The notes under the pieces: generated by a model
Databases searched by the model: none
Seen by the model: only the letters and a program-made list of their open reading frames with translations
Told to the model about the DNA's origin: nothing
Shown here: piece by piece, positions 1-8,302 of the stretch
Position numbering within the stretch: the stretch's first letter is position 1
Layout: every line of letters begins with the position of its first letter
Program-made: the position numbers and the translations under genes
From: Pseudomonadota bacterium
GTDB taxonomy: Bacteria > Desulfobacterota > Desulfovibrionia > Desulfovibrionales > Desulfovibrionaceae
Length of the DNA: 26,481 nucleotides
Direction: 5' to 3'
NCBI GenBank assembly: GCA_023399375.1
Contig: JAEWPX010000154.1
Coordinates: 1-26,481 of the forward strand

Positions 1-1
1 G

Positions 2-1912
2 GCCGCCGGGGCCGACGCCGTCTACTGCGGCCTCAAACATTTCTCCGCCCGCATGCTGGCCCGCAACTTCTCCATCTCGGAGCTTGCCGCCCTGGCCGAA
101 CTGGCCCGGGGCAGGGGCGTGCGCACCTACGTCGCCATCAATACGCTTCTAAAACCCGACGAGGCCGACAAGGCCGGCCGGTTGGTCAAGCGCCTCGTTG
201 CCGACGTCGGCCCGGAAGCGCTCATCGTCCAGGACCTCGGCGTGGCTGCGGTCGCCCGCCAGGCCGGGTACAAGGGCGAGCTGCACCTCTCCACCCTGGC
301 CAACGTGTCGAGCCCCACCGGCCTCGCCGTGCTGCCGGGGCTCTCCTTCGCCAGGGCGGTGCTGCCCCGCGAGCTGTCCGTGGACGAGATGCGCGAGATG
401 GCCGAGGCTGCGCCCGAGGGCTTAAGCCTCGAAGCCTTCGTGCACGGGGCGCTGTGCTACAACGTCTCGGGCCGCTGCTACTGGAGCAGCTTCCTCGGCG
501 GCAAGTCCGGGCTGCGCGGCCGCTGCGTCCAGCCCTGCCGCCGCCTCTACGAGCACCGCGGCGTCAAGGGCCGCTACTTCTCCTGCCAGGACCTGAGCCT
601 CGACGTGCTGACCAAGGCCCTGCTCACCATCCCGCAGATCACGGCCTGGAAGATCGAAGGCCGCAAGAAGGGGCCGCACTACGTCTACCACGCCGTGGCC
701 GCCTACAAGCTCCTGCGCGACGCCCCGGACGACGCCTCGGCCAAGAAGATGGCCGCGAGCTTCCTGGAGCAGTCGCTCGGCCGGGCGACCACCAACTACA
801 ATTTCCTGCCCCAGCGCCCGAAAAATCCCGTCGACACCAAGGAGCGCACCGGCTCCGGCATGCCCGCCGGCAAGCTGACGCGCGGCGCGAAACCCGGCCA
901 GTGGAACCTTTCGGCCCGGGTGTCGCTGCTGCCCGGCGACCTCGTGCGCCTGGGCGTCGAGGACGAGCCCGGGCACCGCGTGGTCAAGGTCACGCGCGCC
1001 GTGCCCAAGGGCGGCCGCCTGACGCTCACCTTCGCCGACGGCCCGCGCCCGGAATCGGGCATGCCGGCCTTCCTCATCGACCGCCGCGAACGCGGGCTCA
1101 TGGAAAAGATCGGCCCCCTGGAGTCGGCGCTGGCCAAGATTCCCGAGCGCGAGGCCAAGGCGGTGGAATTTTCGCCCGTGCTGCCCAAGCCCCGCAAGGC
1201 CGGCCGGGCCGAGCCGCTTGCCATCAGCGTCTGGCGGCACCCGGACATGCGCAAGGAAAAGGGCCCCTTCGGCGTCTGGGTCTCCACCAAGCGGGCGCAC
1301 AACCTGCCGCTGCAGCGCGCGGCCACGGTCTGGTGGTGGCTGCCGCCGGTCGTCTGGCCCGACGAGGAAAGCGAATTCGTGAGCCTGATTGCGGCCATCG
1401 TCTCGCGCGGGGGCAAGCGCTTCGTGCTTGGCGCGCCCTGGCAGACCGGGCTTTTCCCCAAGGGCGGCAAGGGCGTCGATTTCTGGGCCGGGCCGTTCTG
1501 CAACATCGCCAACCCGCTGGCCCTGGGCGAGCTGGCGCGCCTGGGCTTTGCCGGCGCGTTCGTCACGCCCGAGCTTTCCGGCGAGGACCTGCTCGCGCTG
1601 CCGGCGCTTTCGCCGCTGCCCCTTGGCGTCGTATACAAGGGCGCGTGGCCGCTCGGGCTTTCCCGCGTGCTCTCGGGCGAGGTCAAGACCTGCATGCCGG
1701 TGATCAGCCCCAAGGAAGAAGGGCTGTGGGCGGTCAAGTACGACCGCACCTACTGGCTCTACGCCAATTGGGAAATGGACCTTTACAAGCACCGCGAGGC
1801 CCTGGAGAAGGCGGGCTACCTCGTGTTCGCCGACCTGCGCGAGCCGCTGCCCAAGGACGTGACCAAAAGGGAGCGCACCAGCCATTTCAACTGGGAAGTC
1901 GGGCTGCTCTAG
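2..1912 (+). CDS. U32 family peptidase/hydroxylase, 5' end cut by the window
   Basis: The reading frame is open from base 2, so the true start lies outside the window and 636 residues are visible. The first visible residues (GADAVYCGLKHFSAR, ending at the internal Met at base 53) match the start of the U32 fold, so only a short N-terminus is missing. The U32 signature is clear around bases 431-500: Glu, then HGALCYNVSGRCYWSS, followed by GRCVQPCRR and KIEGRKKGPHYVYHAV. These conserved Cys residues are the ones that bind a cluster or metal in the better-studied members. U32 proteins include RlhA and TrhP, which hydroxylate rRNA or tRNA using prephenate-derived chemistry, besides older 'collagenase' names, so RNA hydroxylation is more likely than proteolysis, but the subgroup cannot be told here. 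The long C-terminal half after residue ~280 fits the longer U32 subfamily. A large hairpin follows the stop. Confidence 0.9.
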   Translation, partial: AAGADAVYCGLKHFSARMLARNFSISELAALAELARGRGVRTYVAINTLLKPDEADKAGRLVKRLVADVGPEALIVQDLGVAAVARQAGYKGELHLSTLANVSSPTGLAVLPGLSFARAVLPRELSVDEMREMAEAAPEGLSLEAFVHGALCYNVSGRCYWSSFLGGKSGLRGRCVQPCRRLYEHRGVKGRYFSCQDLSLDVLTKALLTIPQITAWKIEGRKKGPHYVYHAVAAYKLLRDAPDDASAKKMAASFLEQSLGRATTNYNFLPQRPKNPVDTKERTGSGMPAGKLTRGAKPGQWNLSARVSLLPGDLVRLGVEDEPGHRVVKVTRAVPKGGRLTLTFADGPRPESGMPAFLIDRRERGLMEKIGPLESALAKIPEREAKAVEFSPVLPKPRKAGRAEPLAISVWRHPDMRKEKGPFGVWVSTKRAHNLPLQRAATVWWWLPPVVWPDEESEFVSLIAAIVSRGGKRFVLGAPWQTGLFPKGGKGVDFWAGPFCNIANPLALGELARLGFAGAFVTPELSGEDLLALPALSPLPLGVVYKGAWPLGLSRVLSGEVKTCMPVISPKEEGLWAVKYDRTYWLYANWEMDLYKHREALEKAGYLVFADLREPLPKDVTKRERTSHFNWEVGLL

Positions 1913-1977
1913 CGCCGCATCCGCCAGGGAAGGGCAGGCCTTTTGCGAAGGCGACAGCCTCGTTTGTTTTGTTTTCT

Positions 1978-2047
1978 AAAATGGCGACGTCTTTTTCAGG
2001 TGAAGCGGGCCTTTCGCCGCCGCCCTTGAAAAAGACGTCGCCATTTT
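1978..2047 (+). terminator. Very long hairpin, probable terminator of the U32 gene
   Basis: Bases 1978-1998 and 2027-2047 are perfect reverse complements over 21 bp. The stem continues inward by two G:C pairs (1999-2000 with 2024-2025) past one bulged T, and the loop has its own short GCGG/CCGC stem (2005-2008 with 2017-2020). The stem begins AAAATGG and ends CCATTTT with one more T, so transcripts of either strand would end in a U-rich tail. It lies 66 bp past the U32 stop and 77 bp before the next start, so it most likely ends the U32 transcript. The stem is much longer than a usual intrinsic terminator, so a small mobile or repeated element is the alternative. Confidence 0.65.
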
Positions 2048-2123
2048 TCGTGGAAACAGTAACAATGCGCCTGTAGCATCGCCGCTCGCCGCAGCAACCT
2101 CTTGCCAAGGACAGGATATTCGC

Positions 2124-3341
2124 ATGGCCCGGCCGCGCAAGCTCTACATCGCCATGGTGGGTTTGCCGGCCATGGGCAAGTCCACCATCGCCTCGAAGAT
2201 CAAGGAAAACCTGGAAAAAGACGACATCAAAGTCGGCATCTTCAACAACGGGGACGTGCGCCGGCGTATGATCCCCGGCAACACCTCCCACCCCGGCTTC
2301 TACGATCCGTCCAACGCCCAGGCGGTCGCGCTTCGCGAGCGCATCGCGGCCGTCAACATCGCCGAGGCCAAGGCCTTTCTCTCCGCGGACGGCGACATCG
2401 CCATCCTGGACGCCACCAATGTTTCGCGCAAGCGCCGCGAGACCCTGCGCGACCAGCTCTCCAACCACCCCGTGCTCTTCGTCGAGTGCATCAACGACGA
2501 CCCGGAACTGCTTGCCCTGTCCGTGGCGCGCAAGGCCCGGCTGCCGGAATTCGCCAACCTGAGCGAAGCCGAGGCCAAGGCCAGCTTCGTCACCCGCATC
2601 GGCTACTACCGCCACATCTACGAGCCGCCAAACGAGGTGCGCGACCTCGTGCGCCTGGATACGCTCAACAACCGCATCCTCGCCGAGCGCGTCTCCGCCG
2701 ACGTCCCCTACTACGGCCGCATCCGCGACCTGCTCATGTCCGACTGGATCAAGAATCTCTTCCTCGTGCGCCACGCCGAGAGCGAATACAACGTGAAGGA
2801 CCGCGTGGGCGGCAATGCGAGCCTCACGGAAAAGGGGCGCAGGCAGGCCTGGGCGCTGTCGCGCCATTTCATCGGCACGCCGCTGCCCTACATCTTCACG
2901 AGCACGCTCACGCGCACCCTGGAAATGGCCGAGCCGCTCCTGGAGACGCGCAAGGGCACGACCATCCACCACGCCTTCCCGGAATTCGACGAGATCGCCG
3001 TGGGGGCCTGCGAGGGCATGTCCTATGCGGAGATCGAGCGCGACATGCCGGATCTTTTCGCGGCGCGCGCCCGCAACAAGTACAACTTCGTCTATCCCGG
3101 CGGCGAGGGCTACGCGACCATGGCCGGCCGGGTCTACCGGGGCATCAAGAAGGCGATCTACCTAAGCGGCAATTCCGAGCACATCATGATCATCGGCCAC
3201 CAGGCGGTCAACCGCATGATCCTCTCGGATTTCCTCTTCCGCCGCGCCGAGGACGTGCCCTACATCTTCATTCCCCAGGACAAGTACTTCCACATCGTCT
3301 CGACGCAGACGAAAAAGCTCTTCGAGCTGCGGAAGTACTGA
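2124..3341 (+). CDS. Bifunctional 6-phosphofructo-2-kinase/fructose-2,6-bisphosphatase
   Basis: This 405-aa protein has the two-domain layout of eukaryotic PFKFB enzymes, which make and break the signal metabolite fructose 2,6-bisphosphate. The N-terminal kinase has Walker A GLPAMGKS (residues 13-20), a YDPSNAQA stretch where the animal enzymes have YDFF, and LDATNVSRKRRE, matching the animal DATNTTRERR motif. The C-terminal histidine-phosphatase domain has FLVRHAESEYN (His217, the phospho-acceptor), TSTLTRT, Glu290 in DEIAVGACEG, and IIGHQAVNR (His359), matching the catalytic set of FBPase-2. Both active sites look intact. A weak ribosome site, AAGGA, lies 12 bases before the ATG. It stands alone between a hairpin and the alcohol dehydrogenase promoter region. 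Fructose 2,6-bisphosphate control is well established only in eukaryotes, so the substrate in this bacterium is inferred from the motifs. Confidence 0.88.
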   Translation: MARPRKLYIAMVGLPAMGKSTIASKIKENLEKDDIKVGIFNNGDVRRRMIPGNTSHPGFYDPSNAQAVALRERIAAVNIAEAKAFLSADGDIAILDATNVSRKRRETLRDQLSNHPVLFVECINDDPELLALSVARKARLPEFANLSEAEAKASFVTRIGYYRHIYEPPNEVRDLVRLDTLNNRILAERVSADVPYYGRIRDLLMSDWIKNLFLVRHAESEYNVKDRVGGNASLTEKGRRQAWALSRHFIGTPLPYIFTSTLTRTLEMAEPLLETRKGTTIHHAFPEFDEIAVGACEGMSYAEIERDMPDLFAARARNKYNFVYPGGEGYATMAGRVYRGIKKAIYLSGNSEHIMIIGHQAVNRMILSDFLFRRAEDVPYIFIPQDKYFHIVSTQTKKLFELRKY

Positions 3342-3367
3342 ACCGCGGCGCGACGGGCAACGGCCCG

Positions 3368-3382
3368 GGGACAAATTGTCCC
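3368..3382. promoter_or_regulatory. Palindrome GGGACAAATTGTCCC, candidate operator
   Basis: This is a perfect 7-1-7 inverted repeat. It directly abuts a possible sigma70 -35 box, TTGCAA (3383-3388), which is followed 16 bases later by TACGCT (3405-3410). It lies about 150 bp before the alcohol dehydrogenase ATG. There is no T-run after it, so it is unlikely to be a terminator for the upstream gene. I cannot name the regulator. The promoter hexamers are weak (4/6 and 3/6 matches), so the promoter itself is tentative. Confidence 0.4.
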
Positions 3383-3532
3383 TTGCAAACCCGCCGCCCC
3401 ATGCTACGCTTTCCCAAACTCATGATTCATACCGCAACGAGGCGGGTATGATGGCGCGGCTTCGCGTCGTCCGGAAGAGGAGGTCGCTCGCACAGCCGCA
3501 GTGTCTCACAACGTCCCGCAAGGAGGACCGGC

Positions 3533-4732
3533 ATGGCTGACTGGGAAAAGAAGATCGACATCCGCAAGGTGTTCGTCCTGCAACCCACGCGCCCCACCAC
3601 CTATTTCGGCGTGGGGGCCGTGGCCAAGGTCGGCGACATCCTCGCCGGGCTCGCCGCCAAGGGCACGGACAAGGTGCTCGTGGTCACCGACGCCGTCGCC
3701 TACACGGCCAGCGGCGCCTGGAAGACCGTCAAGCCGGCGCTCGACGCCCACGTCGCCTGGAAACACTACGACAAGGTCCGCCCCAACCCCACCTACGCCA
3801 ACTGCGAGGAAGCCGCGGCCATGGGCCTGGACTGCGGCGCGGGGGCCATCCTCGCCATCGGCGGCGGCAGCGCCATGGACACCGCCAAGACCGCCGCGGT
3901 GCTCATGAAGCATCCCGGCAAGAAATCCGTGGACTTCTACGAAAAAGGCGAACCCATCACCGGCGCGCTGCCGCTCGTGCTCATCAACACCTCCCACGGC
4001 ACGGGCTCGGAATGCGACGCCTTCGCCGTGGCCCAGTCCGACGGCGAGGACAAACCGGCCATCAATTCGCCGCACATCTACGCGACCTTCACCATCGAGG
4101 ACCCGGCGCTGACGGCGACCATGCCGACCAAGCAGACGATCTCCACCTCCATCGACGCGGTCAACCACGCCCTGGAGGCCGCAACCACCATCACCACCAC
4201 GCCCTATTCCATTGGCCTGGCTCGCGACGCCATCCGCCTCGTCGCGACCTATCTGCCCACGGCCATCGTCGAGCCAGGCAACCTCACCGCCCGCTACTGG
4301 CTCATGTACGCCTCGGCCATCGCCGGCATCAGCTTCGACCTGGGGCTGCTCCACATCACCCACGCCATGGAGCACGCCATGAGCACCCTGAATTCCGCCG
4401 TGACCCACGGCGACGGCCTGGGCATCCTCATGCCGGCCATGGTCCAGGAAATCTATCCGGCCGTGCCGGAAGTCCTGGCCGATTTGTTCGCGCCCATCAT
4501 ACCCGGACTCAAAGGCGTCCCCGGCGAGGCGGATCATGTCGTACAAAAGCTGCGCCAATGGTGCCATGGCGTCGGACAGGCCACTTCCATGGCCACATAC
4601 TATAGCGATGTCGATATCCCGGCACTGACCAAAACGGCCATGAGCTCCTCGCTGTCCAAAATGCTCTTCCCCTTGGCCCCCGTACCGGTCAACGAAGAAC
4701 TCGTGGCTCGTATCTTCCGCAATTCCCTCTAG
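3533..4732 (+). CDS. Iron-containing alcohol dehydrogenase
   Basis: This 399-aa protein is a full-length group III (Fe-dependent) alcohol dehydrogenase, which interconverts alcohols and aldehydes with NAD(P)H in the cytoplasm. The nucleotide-binding motif GGGSAMDTAK is present, then NTSHGTGSECD, and the four metal ligands in the usual spacing: Asp208 and His212 (in DAVNHALEA), His277 (in THAMEHAMS) and His292 (in VTHGDGLG). The start is fixed by a near-perfect ribosome site, AAGGAGG (3520-3526), six bases before the ATG, which predicts high translation. The gene appears monocistronic: it has its own upstream palindrome and a hairpin after its stop. In sulfate reducers such enzymes serve growth on or production of ethanol and other short alcohols; the exact substrate cannot be read from sequence. 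Confidence 0.93.
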   Translation: MADWEKKIDIRKVFVLQPTRPTTYFGVGAVAKVGDILAGLAAKGTDKVLVVTDAVAYTASGAWKTVKPALDAHVAWKHYDKVRPNPTYANCEEAAAMGLDCGAGAILAIGGGSAMDTAKTAAVLMKHPGKKSVDFYEKGEPITGALPLVLINTSHGTGSECDAFAVAQSDGEDKPAINSPHIYATFTIEDPALTATMPTKQTISTSIDAVNHALEAATTITTTPYSIGLARDAIRLVATYLPTAIVEPGNLTARYWLMYASAIAGISFDLGLLHITHAMEHAMSTLNSAVTHGDGLGILMPAMVQEIYPAVPEVLADLFAPIIPGLKGVPGEADHVVQKLRQWCHGVGQATSMATYYSDVDIPALTKTAMSSSLSKMLFPLAPVPVNEELVARIFRNSL

Positions 4733-4740
4733 GCGTTTCA

Positions 4741-4772
4741 GGCGTCCGAGGCCGCTGCCGGCCCCGGACGCC
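4741..4772 (+). terminator. GC-rich hairpin after the alcohol dehydrogenase
   Basis: GGCGTCCG (4741-4748) pairs with CGGACGCC (4765-4772), then one A:C mismatch, then GGCCG (4750-4754) with CGGCC (4759-4763) around a CTGC loop. It starts eight bases after the stop codon. There is no T-run after it, so it is a strong RNA hairpin (3' end protection or a poor terminator) rather than a textbook intrinsic terminator. Confidence 0.55.
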
Positions 4773-4889
4773 AACAAAAGCTGTCAATAGATACCTTCCA
4801 CCAATCTCTGCATCTATCCGTTCGATTTCATTTATACCGCATTTGAAATGCTGGCAGTCTCCTGGCGTTCCGTGCTAATGTGCTGCATC

Positions 4890-5711
4890 ATGAGACACGT
4901 CGCCCTCCAGATGCTTTGCGGCCTGCTGCTCGGCATGTTCCATGCCGTGGCGCAGTGCGCCGCCGGAGCGACGCCGCCGGATTCCGACGCCCCGGCGTGC
5001 CAGGAGATCGTCTACGCGACCAATCCGCACTATCCGCCCTACGACTGGTCCGTCGGCGACGCGGCTTACGACGGGGCCACCATCGAGTTGCTCGAAATGG
5101 CCGCGCCCGAAGGCGTGCGCTTAAAACCCGTGGTCCTGCCCTGGAAACGGGCCATGCTTCTCGCCGGCGAAGGCAGGATCGACCTGCTGGCGAGCCTGCG
5201 CATCACGCCCGAGCGGTCGCAATACCTGCGCTTCACCAGCCACCGCGCCTTTCCCAACCCCATCGTGGCGTTTATCCGGGAGGACCGGCGCTTTCCCTAC
5301 GGGAAATGGGACGACCTCAGGGACAAGACCGGCGGCGTGAGCCTCGGCGACACCTTCGGCGGCGGGTTCGACGCCTACATGCGCGCGCATCTGCGCGTCG
5401 AGGAAGCGCCGAGCATGGAGGAGAATTTCCGCAAGCTCGATTCCGGCAGGATCGACTACTTCGTCACCAGCCTCTACGCCGGCCAGGCCTACCAGGCCAC
5501 GCACCGCCCCGCGCATCCCGTCGTCGCCCTGTCGCCCCCCATTTCCGAGCAGGACATCCATTTCGGCTTCAGCCAGCATTCCCCATGTCTGCCGCTGCTC
5601 GACCGGCTGAGCGCAAGGCTCGAGGAGCTCGACGCCCAAGGCGTCCCGGAGCAGCTCCTGCGCAAGTATTCGCGGAAGTATGCGGAGCACCCCCCTTCCG
5701 GCCACGAATAA
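4890..5711 (+). CDS. Periplasmic amino-acid-type solute-binding protein (SBP_bac_3)
   Basis: This is a secreted binding protein of the polar amino acid (family 3) type. From the ATG at 4890 it is 273 aa with a clear signal peptide: a short Arg-His start, a hydrophobic core (LQMLCGLLLGMFHAVAQ) and small residues at the likely cleavage site (CAAGA). The reading frame is open from an ATG at 4848, but that would put 14 extra residues before the signal sequence, so I prefer 4890; neither start has a strong ribosome site. The mature protein opens with IVYATNPHYPPYDW and has GRIDLLASLRITPERSQYLRF, typical of the fold. No ABC permease or ATPase gene is nearby. Instead a membrane sensor kinase begins 13 bases after the stop, so this protein more likely feeds ligand information to that kinase than to a transporter. 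Confidence 0.8.
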   Translation: MRHVALQMLCGLLLGMFHAVAQCAAGATPPDSDAPACQEIVYATNPHYPPYDWSVGDAAYDGATIELLEMAAPEGVRLKPVVLPWKRAMLLAGEGRIDLLASLRITPERSQYLRFTSHRAFPNPIVAFIREDRRFPYGKWDDLRDKTGGVSLGDTFGGGFDAYMRAHLRVEEAPSMEENFRKLDSGRIDYFVTSLYAGQAYQATHRPAHPVVALSPPISEQDIHFGFSQHSPCLPLLDRLSARLEELDAQGVPEQLLRKYSRKYAEHPPSGHE

Positions 5712-5724
5712 CCCGCGGCGCGCC

Positions 5725-8031
5725 ATGGATACACACCCGACGCCCACTCCCAGGACCAACAGCATCAGCCGCCGGCTGTTGCGGCAGGTCGTGCTCCTCA
5801 GCCTGTCGCTGGCGCTGGCACTGGCCGCCATACAGGCCGCGCTCTCCTATCGGGACGAACTCGACGCCGCCCGGCGGACGCTTGCCCTGATCGAAACGAC
5901 GCAGGCGCCGGGCATCAGTGAAACACTGTGGGACTTCAACAACGAAACGCTCGCCGCCCAGCTCGAAGGCATCCTGCACTACCGCCGGATCACCTACGCC
6001 GCCGTGTATACGGACGGACAACCCGCCCTCGAGGCAGGCACGAAAAAGGAAGGCAACACCGTCACGACGGAAATTCCCATCACCCATGCCGGGCCCATGG
6101 GCGAACAACGCCTGGGAAGCCTCGTCGTGCAGGCGGACACATCGTTTCTCCTCGCGGACGCGGCCGGCAGGGCGCTTGGCAACTTCGCCACCTCCGTCGC
6201 CATCGTGGCGCTCGTTTCCTTCGTGACCTTCCGCTTCTTCAAGCGTATGGTCGCAACGCCTCTCGCCGCCATCGACCAGTACTTCCGCGCCGTCGCGCCG
6301 GGCACGGACGCCCCGCCCCTGCGCGTCGAAAGAACGGCGCGCTACGACGACGAGATCGACAACATCGTCGAATCCGTCAACCGCATGCTGCTTGCGCTCA
6401 AAAGCGCCTATGCGGACCTCAGCGGCAACAAGCGGCTGCTGCAGGAAATCCTCGACGCCGTTCCCCACGCCATCTTCTGGAAGGACGCGGCGTCCGTCTA
6501 CCGGGGTTGCAACGCCGCCTTCGCCCGGGATGCCGGACTCGCCTCCCCGGAAGACATCGTCGGCAAGACCGACCGCGACTTGCCCTGGACGGCCGAACAG
6601 ACGACGGGATTCGTGGCCGACGACCAGGCGGTCATGGCCTCCGGGCGGCCCAAGGCGCGCATCGTGGAGCGGCTGCGCAGGCCCGACGGCGGGCAGATAT
6701 GGCTCGAGACGGCCAAACTGCCCATGAAGGACGGTTCCGGCCGGATCACCGGCGTGCTCGGCGTCTACACGGACATCACCGAACGCCTGGAGGCCGAACG
6801 CAACCTGCGCGAGGCCAAAAGCCAGGCCGAGGCGGCCAGCCGGTCCAAATCCGTGTTCCTGGCCAACATGAGCCACGAGATACGCACGCCGCTTTCCGGC
6901 ATGCTCGGCATGCTGCGCCTGCTCGAAACCACGCCGCTGACGCCGGAACAAGAGGAATACGTCGCCGCGACAGTCAAATCGACCAAACGTCTCACGCGCC
7001 TGCTTTCGGACATCCTCGACATCTCCAGGGTGGAAGCGGGCAAGATGCGCATCGTGGAAAGGGTGTTCGCCGTCGCGGACCTGCGCACGGCCATTCTCGA
7101 ACTCTTCGATCCCAAGGCCGCGGAAAAACGCCTCGCCCTGACCTTCGCCATCGACCCCGCCCTGCCGGAAAAATGCCTCGGCGACGAGGCCCGCATCCTC
7201 CAGATCCTGGTCAACCTCGTCGGCAACGCCATCAAGTTCACGAAAACCGGCGGCGTGGCCGTCGAGATATCCCTCGCCTTCAGCCTCAATGACCGGGATT
7301 TCCGGGCGCTTTTTCGCGTCAGCGACACGGGCATCGGCCTTTCCGACGCGGAGATCACGGAAATCTTCGCCCCCTTTTCCCAGGTCGAAAACTCGTTTAC
7401 CCGCCGCTTCCAAGGCGCGGGTCTCGGCCTCTCCATCGTGCACAAACTCGTCAGGCTCATGCACGGCGAGATCGCCATCGACAATCCCCCGGGCGCGGGG
7501 ACGACGATCTACGTTTCCCTGCCCCTGCGCCTCCCCGACCACGAATCGGACGCCGGAGCGCTCGCCGCAACAGCTGTCGCAACGCCTGCCGCAACGGACG
7601 CACCGGCATGCCCGCGGCGCATCCTCATGGCCGAGGACGACGAGATCAGCCTTGTCGCCGGCAGATTCCTGCTGGAGAAACTGGGCTACAGCGTCGTGTG
7701 CGCCCAAAACGGCAAGGAAGCCCTGCAACGCCTCGACGAGCACGACATCGACTGCGTGCTCATGGACATACAGATGCCGGTCATGGACGGGCTTGAAGCG
7801 GCGCGGGCCATCCGAAATCTGCCCCCGGAACACCGCAACGCCGGCGTGCCCGTCATCGCCATGACCGCCTACGCCATGCGCGGCGACAGGGACCGCTTCC
7901 TCGCCGCCGGCATCGACGACTACGTGTCCAAACCCGTGGACGTGGCGACCTTGCAGGCGGCCCTGGTGCGGGCGAAAAAAGGCGGGAAGCCGGCGGACGG
8001 CGCGTTGGGGGACTGCATTCGTTATACGTAA
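5725..8031 (+). CDS. Membrane hybrid sensor histidine kinase (PAS-HisKA-HATPase-REC)
   Basis: This 768-aa protein is a hybrid two-component sensor. A first membrane helix lies at about residues 16-38 and a second at about 153-172, enclosing a periplasmic region of about 115 residues. Next come a linker, possibly HAMP-like, a PAS domain (about 237-352, ending DITER), the HisKA domain with the phospho-acceptor His384 (MSHEIRTPLSG), and an intact HATPase domain (N-box VNLVGNAIKF, G1 DTGIGLS, G2 GAGLGLS). A C-terminal receiver domain carries Asp681 (LMDIQMPVMDG) and a YVSKPVD lysine. The frame is open from 5680, inside the upstream gene, but the ATG at 5725 gives a normal N-terminus before the first helix. 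It directly follows the binding-protein gene, which is probably its ligand-sensing partner. No output regulator is encoded beside it. Confidence 0.9.
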   Translation: MDTHPTPTPRTNSISRRLLRQVVLLSLSLALALAAIQAALSYRDELDAARRTLALIETTQAPGISETLWDFNNETLAAQLEGILHYRRITYAAVYTDGQPALEAGTKKEGNTVTTEIPITHAGPMGEQRLGSLVVQADTSFLLADAAGRALGNFATSVAIVALVSFVTFRFFKRMVATPLAAIDQYFRAVAPGTDAPPLRVERTARYDDEIDNIVESVNRMLLALKSAYADLSGNKRLLQEILDAVPHAIFWKDAASVYRGCNAAFARDAGLASPEDIVGKTDRDLPWTAEQTTGFVADDQAVMASGRPKARIVERLRRPDGGQIWLETAKLPMKDGSGRITGVLGVYTDITERLEAERNLREAKSQAEAASRSKSVFLANMSHEIRTPLSGMLGMLRLLETTPLTPEQEEYVAATVKSTKRLTRLLSDILDISRVEAGKMRIVERVFAVADLRTAILELFDPKAAEKRLALTFAIDPALPEKCLGDEARILQILVNLVGNAIKFTKTGGVAVEISLAFSLNDRDFRALFRVSDTGIGLSDAEITEIFAPFSQVENSFTRRFQGAGLGLSIVHKLVRLMHGEIAIDNPPGAGTTIYVSLPLRLPDHESDAGALAATAVATPAATDAPACPRRILMAEDDEISLVAGRFLLEKLGYSVVCAQNGKEALQRLDEHDIDCVLMDIQMPVMDGLEAARAIRNLPPEHRNAGVPVIAMTAYAMRGDRDRFLAAGIDDYVSKPVDVATLQAALVRAKKGGKPADGALGDCIRYT

Positions 8032-8302
8032 CGCCTGTGATTCCAAAGTATTGCAAAAAGCGCGCCGACTTGACGCCGCCGCCGCTTTGTCCTAACAGGT
8101 CAAAGCTAGGCCGTCGGGACGACGGGACGCTTTTTTCGCGCCCGACCCGACCGGGCGGCATGATTGTATGACGGTACAAACGCTCCTGCGACGCATCGCG
8201 TTCTCCCCTTCCTTGCCGCCGGCACGCCCGCACTGCGCACCGGTCGCTCCCGCGCAACGCGACCTTTTTTCCGCCAACAGCCCGGTTACGTAGCCACGCC
8301 AG
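8032..8302. other. Intergenic region with weak terminator, promoter and inverted repeat signals
   Basis: This 271-bp gap holds three weak signals and no gene I can support. A short hairpin, CCGTC (8111-8115) with GACGG (8121-8125), is followed five bases later by a T-run (8131-8136) and may end the kinase transcript. TTGACG (8070-8075) is followed after 17 bases by TAACAG (8093-8098), a possible promoter for the next operon. TTGTA (8164-8168) and TACAA (8175-8179) form an inverted repeat that could bind a dimeric regulator. None is strong alone. Confidence 0.35.

Noticed and set aside
3428..3454. Imperfect inverted repeat around CATACC...GGTATG upstream of the alcohol dehydrogenase
   Set aside because: The stem is short and bulged with no T-run and no clear link to a promoter box; the nearby 15-nt palindrome is a far better candidate.
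5569..8046. An 825-codon minus-strand open frame opposite the hybrid kinase
   Set aside because: The plus-strand kinase has every expected motif. The antisense product has none and no ribosome site.
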